Positions 6,142 through 10,266 of a stretch of 10,266 nt of DNA are shown piece by piece; position 1 is the first letter of the stretch, and each line of letters starts with the position of its first letter. This stretch comes from Spirochaetales bacterium (GTDB lineage: Bacteria > Spirochaetota > Spirochaetia > SZUA-6 > DRHE01). Position numbers and translations under genes: made by a program. The stretch covers positions 1 to 10,266 of the forward strand of contig JAGLQP010000030.1 of NCBI GenBank assembly GCA_023136785.1. The letters are read 5' to 3'. A model generated the notes under the pieces. The model was not told where the DNA came from, ran no database searches, and saw only the letters and a program-made list of their open reading frames with translations.

Positions 6142-6558
6142 CTACTGCCCGTAGTCTTTTATCACGTCGATCACGCCGTCGAAGTCGCTGTCCATCTCGT
6201 ACTTGTGAATATACAGCCCGTCTAGATATACCCACACGTCGATCATACCGTCGAAGTTCGAGTCAATCTCCTGACGTATCAGCTTCCCCTCCTCGAAAAA
6301 GTAGAAATCGTCCATAATTCGATCGTGGTTGAAGTCCAGTTCTTCGTAGATCTTGCGGTGTTGCAGATCGTACTCGACAGTGTAGTCGACGAAGGAATCA
6401 AAATTCCGATCCATACTGACCTTTTCGATACGTCCGTCGGTGATTTCAAACCATTGATCGGCCTGACCGTCGCTGTTGGAATCCACTGCCTGTCCCGGCG
6501 AGGCTGATAAAACACCGACAGCACACAGGGCAAGGATGAGAATGAACAGTTTTTTCAT
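6142..6558 (-). CDS. Small secreted protein with five calcium-loop-like repeats
   Basis: I do not recognise this 138-residue protein as a named family. It opens with a classic Sec signal peptide (MKKLFILILALCAVG, cleavage probably after SPGQA, residue 24); the Cys at residue 12 lacks a proper lipobox. The mature part consists of five tandem units, each beginning with a D-x-[ND]-x-D-x-x-x-D loop: D26-D34, D50-D58, D75-D83, D99-D107 and D123-D131, spaced 24 or 25 residues. A short beta-hairpin-like segment (for example WVYLDGLYIHKYE) follows each loop. The loops resemble calcium-binding loops of dockerin or thrombospondin-3 type, but position 12 lacks the Glu of a true EF-hand. I chose the ATG at 6558 because a GAAGGT Shine-Dalgarno precedes it; an in-frame TTG at 6576 would add six residues but has none. 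It sits 1 bp upstream of rlmB. Periplasmic or surface location is inferred. Confidence 0.82.
   Translation of the reverse strand: MKKLFILILALCAVGVLSASPGQAVDSNSDGQADQWFEITDGRIEKVSMDRNFDSFVDYTVEYDLQHRKIYEELDFNHDRIMDDFYFFEEGKLIRQEIDSNFDGMIDVWVYLDGLYIHKYEMDSDFDGVIDVIKDYGQ
6166..6483 (-). repeat. Five protein-level repeats of 24-25 codons
   Basis: The aspartate loops begin at codons 26, 50, 75, 99 and 123, giving intervals of 24, 25, 24 and 24. Copies 1, 4 and 5 keep the DG of D-x-[ND]-x-DG-x-x-D; copies 2 and 3 carry DS and DR there. The DNA copies have diverged, so the repeat is visible mainly in the protein, which suggests an old duplication under structural constraint. Confidence 0.8.
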
Positions 6559-6681
6559 ACGCTTTACCTTCGACAAACGGAAGCTAAAAATTTACATATT
6601 TCACTGAAGCCTTTTCCCTCCTGAAAATACTCAAGGAGAGTCGGCTTGAAAGCTACAGCGGGTGAGCCCAAGAGCAAAGGG

Positions 6682-7779
6682 CTAGGAGCTATACTCCTGA
6701 ACCGTCTCACGTCCCTGCAGCACCTCGATGGCGGCGAAGGCCAAGGCTTGCATTTCATTCTCGCCGGGAAAGACGAGAAATGGCCCGAGGAAGCTCACCC
6801 GGCGCTGTATCTCCTCTACGATCCGCCGGCCCCGTGCCAACCCACCGGTCAACACAACCGCATCGATCCGGCCGCCGACCACCGCCGCGAGAGAGCAAAT
6901 CTCTTTGGCCACCTGGTAGCACATCGCTTGGATCACCTCGAGATATTTCCCTCCATCCCGATGTCCGACGGTTTGACTGAGATGTGCCTGAATCTCCTGT
7001 TCGATCAGCTGGACGTCATTGGTGCCGAGATAGGCTACAATTCCGCCCTGCCCGGTTAGCTTTTTCTGCAGGCTCTGAGGGTTCTCACTATGGGTAAGAA
7101 TGTGGCGGAGCCAGTCCCCGGAAGGAAGCCCCCCGGCCCGTTCCACAGAAAACGGCCCGTCGCCGTCCAGGGCGTTGTTTACATCCGTGACACGCCCCCG
7201 TTCATGAATGCCCACGGATGTACCGCCCCCCAGATGGGCAACGATCAGATTGCATTCGCCGTAGCTTTTCCCCAGCTTGACTGCCGCCTTCCTGGCCGTC
7301 GCTTTTTGGTTGAGGGCGTGAAAAATCGATTTGCGAGATATCTCCGGCACTCCGGAGTAACGGGCGAGTGGACTCATCTCATCCACAACCAAGGGGTCAG
7401 CGATGAACGCTTCAACTGAGTACTCCCGGGCCAGCAGGCCGGCCAACAGGGCGCCGAGATTCGATGCGTGGGCCCCGTAGCGGGCAGTCTCCAAGTCACG
7501 CTTCATAGCTTCGTTGACCCGGTATACTCCCCCCGTCAGTGGGTGCAGGAGACCGCCCCGACCGATCACGGCGTATAGCCCTTTCGGTTCGAACTCTGGC
7601 CTTTGTTCCAGCACGCCGAGGATCACCTGCTTGCGAAACTCGAGTTGATCGATGATCGTGGGAAATCGGGCAAGCTCCGCCGTGTTGTGGCTGATTCTTT
7701 CGTTGATAAGCTCCCTTGCCTCGGAGTAAAGGGCGAGCTTGGTCGAAGTTGAGCCCGGATTGATGACCAGAACCATCAT
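6682..7779 (-). CDS. buk: Butyrate kinase (acetokinase family)
   Basis: This 365-residue ASKHA-fold kinase has the normal length for butyrate kinase, which interconverts butyryl phosphate plus ADP with butyrate plus ATP. Expected motifs are present: INPGSTSTKLALY (6-18, phosphate 1 loop), IGRGGLLHPL, ARYGAHASNLGALLA (99-113), FIADPLVVDE (125-134), FHALNQKATARKAA (153-166), IVAHLGGGTSVGIH (179-192), DGDGPFSVERAGGLP, VLTGGLARG (309-317) and FPGENEMQALAFAA. Branched-chain acids could also be substrates. No phosphotransbutyrylase (ptb) gene, its usual partner, lies in the window. Two ATGs stand in tandem (7779, 7776); a GGAGGTGA Shine-Dalgarno at 7796-7789 serves them, 9 nt from the first. The gene follows the histidine kinase after 84 bp with its own probable promoter. 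The 123 bp downstream hold no clear terminator, so read-through into the next genes is likely. Confidence 0.93.
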   Translation of the reverse strand: MMVLVINPGSTSTKLALYSEARELINERISHNTAELARFPTIIDQLEFRKQVILGVLEQRPEFEPKGLYAVIGRGGLLHPLTGGVYRVNEAMKRDLETARYGAHASNLGALLAGLLAREYSVEAFIADPLVVDEMSPLARYSGVPEISRKSIFHALNQKATARKAAVKLGKSYGECNLIVAHLGGGTSVGIHERGRVTDVNNALDGDGPFSVERAGGLPSGDWLRHILTHSENPQSLQKKLTGQGGIVAYLGTNDVQLIEQEIQAHLSQTVGHRDGGKYLEVIQAMCYQVAKEICSLAAVVGGRIDAVVLTGGLARGRRIVEEIQRRVSFLGPFLVFPGENEMQALAFAAIEVLQGRETVQEYSS

Positions 7780-7788
7780 CGCCTCAGA

Positions 7789-7805
7789 TCACCTCCCGCC
7801 GGTGA
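7789..7805 (-). promoter_or_regulatory. Small hairpin that overlaps the buk Shine-Dalgarno
   Basis: On the minus strand TCACC (7805-7801) can pair with GGTGA (7793-7789) across a 7-nt loop, GGCGGGA. The 3' arm and loop contain the complete GGAGGTGA ribosome-binding site of buk. The stem is short, so any effect on translation is speculative. Confidence 0.3.
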
Positions 7806-7822
7806 GTCGATCTCTTCAGGTT

Positions 7823-7851
7823 AGTATCTTTCTTGAACGCAGAAGAATCAA
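7823..7851 (-). promoter_or_regulatory. Candidate promoter of buk
   Basis: On the minus strand TTGATT (7851-7846) and GATACT (7828-7823) are separated by 17 nt; each matches consensus at 4 of 6 positions. A transcript would begin near 7816, giving a leader of about 37 nt that carries the Shine-Dalgarno hairpin. The site lies in the 84-bp gap after the histidine kinase, so buk and the genes after it could be expressed without dnaJ. Confidence 0.45.
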
Positions 7852-7863
7852 GGCGAAGGGCGC

Positions 7864-9216
7864 TTAAGCGCAAGGCAGCACAATGCGGAAGCAGCTGCCT
7901 CGGTCTGCGGGAATGTAGATTAGGCTTCCCCCGTTCCGCTCTACCAGAGTTTTGGCCAAGAACAGACCCAGGCCTGTGGATTGCTTGCCGGACACGCTAA
8001 GGTCGAACACTCGGTTCTGTAGTTCCGCGGCTATCCCGCCGCCTGAGTCCCTGACGTCGATCACGGCCTGCCCCTCCGCGATGTAGGAACGGATCTCCAC
8101 CGTCCGTTCGGAAATCCCCTGTTGCTCTGTGATGCTGTCCATAGCATTGCGAACCAGGTTCAACAGAACTTGCTCGAGTTCCCCCCGGCGCACCGTCAGT
8201 CTCATTCGATCCGGAATGTCGACACTTAAGTTGATCCCCTCCCTCCGGCAGCCGGTTCTGATCATCTTGAACAGGAGATCGAGATCCGATTTCAAAGCAA
8301 CGGTTCCTGCCCTTTCCCGGCCTTGCTTTAGAAGCTGGTCGAGAAGCTCGGTAACCGCCTTTCCTCCGGACTGGGTCTGCTCCATGATCAGGTGTAGCGC
8401 CCGGTGCATGGAGGGTTCATCCCTCCTGCGCAGAGCGAATCCGGCGTTGGTCTGTATCAGAGCCAGTGTATTTTTGAACTCATGAGCCGCTCCGGCGGCC
8501 AGAATTCCGGTAACGATCAGGCGATCTTGAAGCAATAGGGTATTCTCGGTCTGGATGAGTCGGGAGTGGGCCTGTCTCAGCCTCTTTTCCTGGACTCCCA
8601 GGCGAATGTGCAAACTCTGCCAGCCCCTACCCTGGAGATAAGCCTCCTGGGACAGAAGAAATCCACAGGCGATACTGTAGAACAACCCCGAAAAAACACG
8701 AAGCCTAAACACGGGCAGGCCGCTGCCGATCGCCAGGTAATCGTAGGCAAGGGCAGCAAACTGGAAAGCGGTGGCCGCCGTGTAGAGAAACAGGAGAGGG
8801 TGATGATTCACCCGGCAGATACCGGCAAGTAGAATCAGCGGGTAAAGAGAAAGCAGGGTCAGTAGAAAGGTAAACAACAGGTAAAACGGTAATGTCCTTG
8901 ACAAACCGATTACCCGCACGATGAGGAATACCAACAAAGCCACACCGACTGCTGCGTGCCATGCCCATGGCTTCCGTTCTACCGTGAGGAAGCAGGCATA
9001 CATCCCGACGGTCCACAGGACAGCCAGAGTGTATATACCGAGGGTCATGGCGCCGGAAGGCAGAAACCCCGCCGCAGCTACAACGGTTAGAGTACAGCTG
9101 AACCAGAACATCTCGAGCTTGCTCGGTGCGTGGGTAAAACGGATAGCAAGCAGAACCAGCTCGAAGAGCAGCAATGTCACCGATGCGGCCCTGACCCACA
9201 GGAGCAGTGAGTTCAC
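7864..9216 (-). CDS. Multi-pass membrane sensor histidine kinase
   Basis: This 450-residue protein begins with about seven hydrophobic helices (roughly 8-26, 36-53, 57-78, 84-105, 110-132, 141-163, 174-190). A short coiled-coil linker (about 205-232) leads into the kinase core. The H-box AAHEFKNTLALI gives phospho-acceptor H245, with E246 and N249 for catalysis. The ATPase domain has an N-box (NLVRNAMDSI, N353 and N357), a G1 box (DSGGG, 390-394), an F-box (VFDLSVSG) and a G2 box (STGLGLFL, 413-420). All residues for autophosphorylation are present. There is no PAS, HAMP or extracellular domain, so the signal is probably sensed within the membrane. No response regulator gene is in the window, so this is an orphan as far as can be seen. 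The GTG start is 2 nt after the dnaJ stop with no strong Shine-Dalgarno, implying translational coupling. Ligand and target are unknown. Confidence 0.92.
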   Translation of the reverse strand: MNSLLLWVRAASVTLLLFELVLLAIRFTHAPSKLEMFWFSCTLTVVAAAGFLPSGAMTLGIYTLAVLWTVGMYACFLTVERKPWAWHAAVGVALLVFLIVRVIGLSRTLPFYLLFTFLLTLLSLYPLILLAGICRVNHHPLLFLYTAATAFQFAALAYDYLAIGSGLPVFRLRVFSGLFYSIACGFLLSQEAYLQGRGWQSLHIRLGVQEKRLRQAHSRLIQTENTLLLQDRLIVTGILAAGAAHEFKNTLALIQTNAGFALRRRDEPSMHRALHLIMEQTQSGGKAVTELLDQLLKQGRERAGTVALKSDLDLLFKMIRTGCRREGINLSVDIPDRMRLTVRRGELEQVLLNLVRNAMDSITEQQGISERTVEIRSYIAEGQAVIDVRDSGGGIAAELQNRVFDLSVSGKQSTGLGLFLAKTLVERNGGSLIYIPADRGSCFRIVLPCA

Positions 9217-9218
9217 GC

Positions 9219-10266
9219 TTATCTTAGATCTGACAATCGCACCGGTTTCGGACTGGATTGCTCTCCGGTAACCGAGCCGAGTTCCTTCAGCAGCGACCGG
9301 GCCTTACCGGATATCTTTGTGGGAATCTCCACGATGATCTTGATATACATGTCGCCCCTCCTGTCGGGGCTGTGAAGATAGGGGACGCCCTCATTCTTCA
9401 AGCGCAGCATCTTGCCATTCTGCGTTCCCGGTGGAATTTTCAACTTGACCGTTCTCGAGTTCTCTAAGGTTGACACGAAAATTTCCGCTCCCAAGGCGGC
9501 CTGGCTGACAGATAACGGGATCACGCAGTACAAGTCGTTGCCGTCCCTCTCGAAGTACTCGTGGTCAAGCACGCGAATATAGACGTACAGATCGCCGGGG
9601 GGACCGCCGTTCAAACCGCCGTCTCCTTGTCCCGGAATGTTTATCCGTTTACCGCTTTCGATACCGGGAGGACTCGTAATCTTGATCGTCCGTCGTCGGG
9701 AGACCAAACCATTGCCCCCGCATGCCAAACATGGCTTTTCAATAATTTCACCCTCGCCGCTGCAGCTGGGACAGGTGGTGGCGATCGAAAAGAAACCAGA
9801 GCTGCGCCGAACCTGCCCCGTGCCTCCACAGGAAGGACAGATCTTTTTGCCGCTGCCCTTGTCTGCGCCGGTTCCTTTGCACTCCCCACAGCTTTCACTG
9901 CGGGTAAAGGTGATCTCTCTCTTCTCTCCGAATACGGCGTCCGCGAAGGATATCTCCAGATCGTAGCGAAGATCGGCTCCGCGGCGGGCGGAGCTGCGGC
10001 CCGAACCCCTTCGGGATCGAGACCGTCCGCTCCCACCGAAAAAGGAGTCGAAGAAGCCGGTGAAGTTGAATCCGTCGAAGATGTCTTCGAAATCGTGGAA
10101 AACGGAAGAAAAATCGTGGGCTCCGAAACCCATGCCGTCCAATCCGGAAAAACCGAATTGATCGTAGGCCTGCCGCTTTTTCTGGTCCGCCAGCACCTCG
10201 TAGGCTTCCGTGGCTGCTTTGAACTTATCTTCGGCTTGTTTATCGCCGGGATTGCGATCGGGATGA
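9219..10266 (-). CDS. dnaJ: Chaperone DnaJ (Hsp40), 5' end cut by the window
   Basis: The visible 348 residues cover almost all of a type I DnaJ, the co-chaperone that delivers substrates to DnaK and stimulates its ATPase. The frame stays open to the right edge and begins at the HPD tripeptide (10257-10265), the key DnaK-activating motif of the J domain, then helices III-IV (KFKAATEAYEVLADQKKR, QAYDQFG). About 33 N-terminal residues should lie outside. Next come a Gly/Phe region (GFSGLDGMGFG, FFDSFFGG), an Arg/Ser-rich linker (SRSRRGSGRSSARRG), and a full zinc domain with four CxxCxGxG repeats (CGECKGTG, CPSCGGTG, CPSCSGEG, CLACGGNG). The C-terminal substrate-binding domains follow (PPGIESGKRINIPGQGDGG, KIPPGTQNGKMLRLKNEG). 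The histidine kinase gene follows after 2 nt. No grpE or dnaK is visible, so whether this is the main dnaJ cannot be judged. Confidence 0.96.
   Translation of the reverse strand, partial: HPDRNPGDKQAEDKFKAATEAYEVLADQKKRQAYDQFGFSGLDGMGFGAHDFSSVFHDFEDIFDGFNFTGFFDSFFGGSGRSRSRRGSGRSSARRGADLRYDLEISFADAVFGEKREITFTRSESCGECKGTGADKGSGKKICPSCGGTGQVRRSSGFFSIATTCPSCSGEGEIIEKPCLACGGNGLVSRRRTIKITSPPGIESGKRINIPGQGDGGLNGGPPGDLYVYIRVLDHEYFERDGNDLYCVIPLSVSQAALGAEIFVSTLENSRTVKLKIPPGTQNGKMLRLKNEGVPYLHSPDRRGDMYIKIIVEIPTKISGKARSLLKELGSVTGEQSSPKPVRLSDLR

Noticed and set aside
6559..6576. TTG start six codons upstream of the repeat protein's ATG
   Set aside because: No Shine-Dalgarno precedes the TTG, while the ATG at 6558 has GAAGGT upstream and opens a typical MKKLF signal peptide.
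6618..6638. Inverted repeat CTCCT/AGGAG (7 bp with one bulge) between buk and the repeat-protein gene
   Set aside because: On either strand the stem is short and not followed by a T-tract, so it does not qualify as an intrinsic terminator; it is also too far from a start codon to control translation.
8705..9199. A 164-codon frame overlapping the histidine kinase in another minus-strand frame
   Set aside because: The kinase frame there encodes consistent transmembrane helices joined to a complete kinase core; the alternative has no motif.

Overview
The window looks like chromosomal DNA of a spirochaete, probably a free-living Spirochaetaceae-type organism with moderately high GC. The support is family-level recognition only: a bactofilin gene directly after an M23 peptidase with a cytoplasmic N-terminal extension, a variant TatD, and a large all-helical protein that I can only place as spirochaete-like. 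No database search was possible. I see no insertion sequences, phage genes, CRISPR array, tRNA or rRNA. Base composition looks even across the window, so this reads as core chromosome rather than an island.

Layout: (1) 1-1764, minus strand: a cell-shape operon running from a membrane-anchored M23 endopeptidase to a bactofilin and then the first 50 codons of a small basic protein cut by the window edge. (2) 1765-1984: a 220-bp divergent promoter region with one promoter candidate per strand; the minus-strand one has an A10 tract in its spacer. (3) 1985-3761, plus strand: tatD then a DusB-type tRNA dihydrouridine synthase, 28 bp apart, one transcription unit. (4) 3762-5412, plus strand: a gene for a 533-residue helical protein of unknown function. 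It has its own TATAAT box so close to the GTG start that the mRNA would be almost leaderless, and a perfect 10-bp palindrome lies in the promoter spacer. (5) 10266-5409, minus strand: dnaJ (5' end cut off), an orphan multi-pass membrane histidine kinase, a butyrate kinase with its own probable promoter, a small secreted protein made of five 24-25-residue calcium-loop-like repeats, and rlmB. The helical-protein gene and rlmB converge with interlocking stop codons.

Functional themes: cell-wall shaping (M23 plus bactofilin), translation and RNA modification (dus, rlmB), protein folding (dnaJ) tightly coupled to a sensor kinase, and fermentation (buk). The best candidates for something undescribed are the near-leaderless helical-protein gene with its spacer palindrome, the 24-residue repeat protein coupled to rlmB, the slippable A10 tract in the shape-operon promoter, and the dnaJ-sensor-kinase pair.
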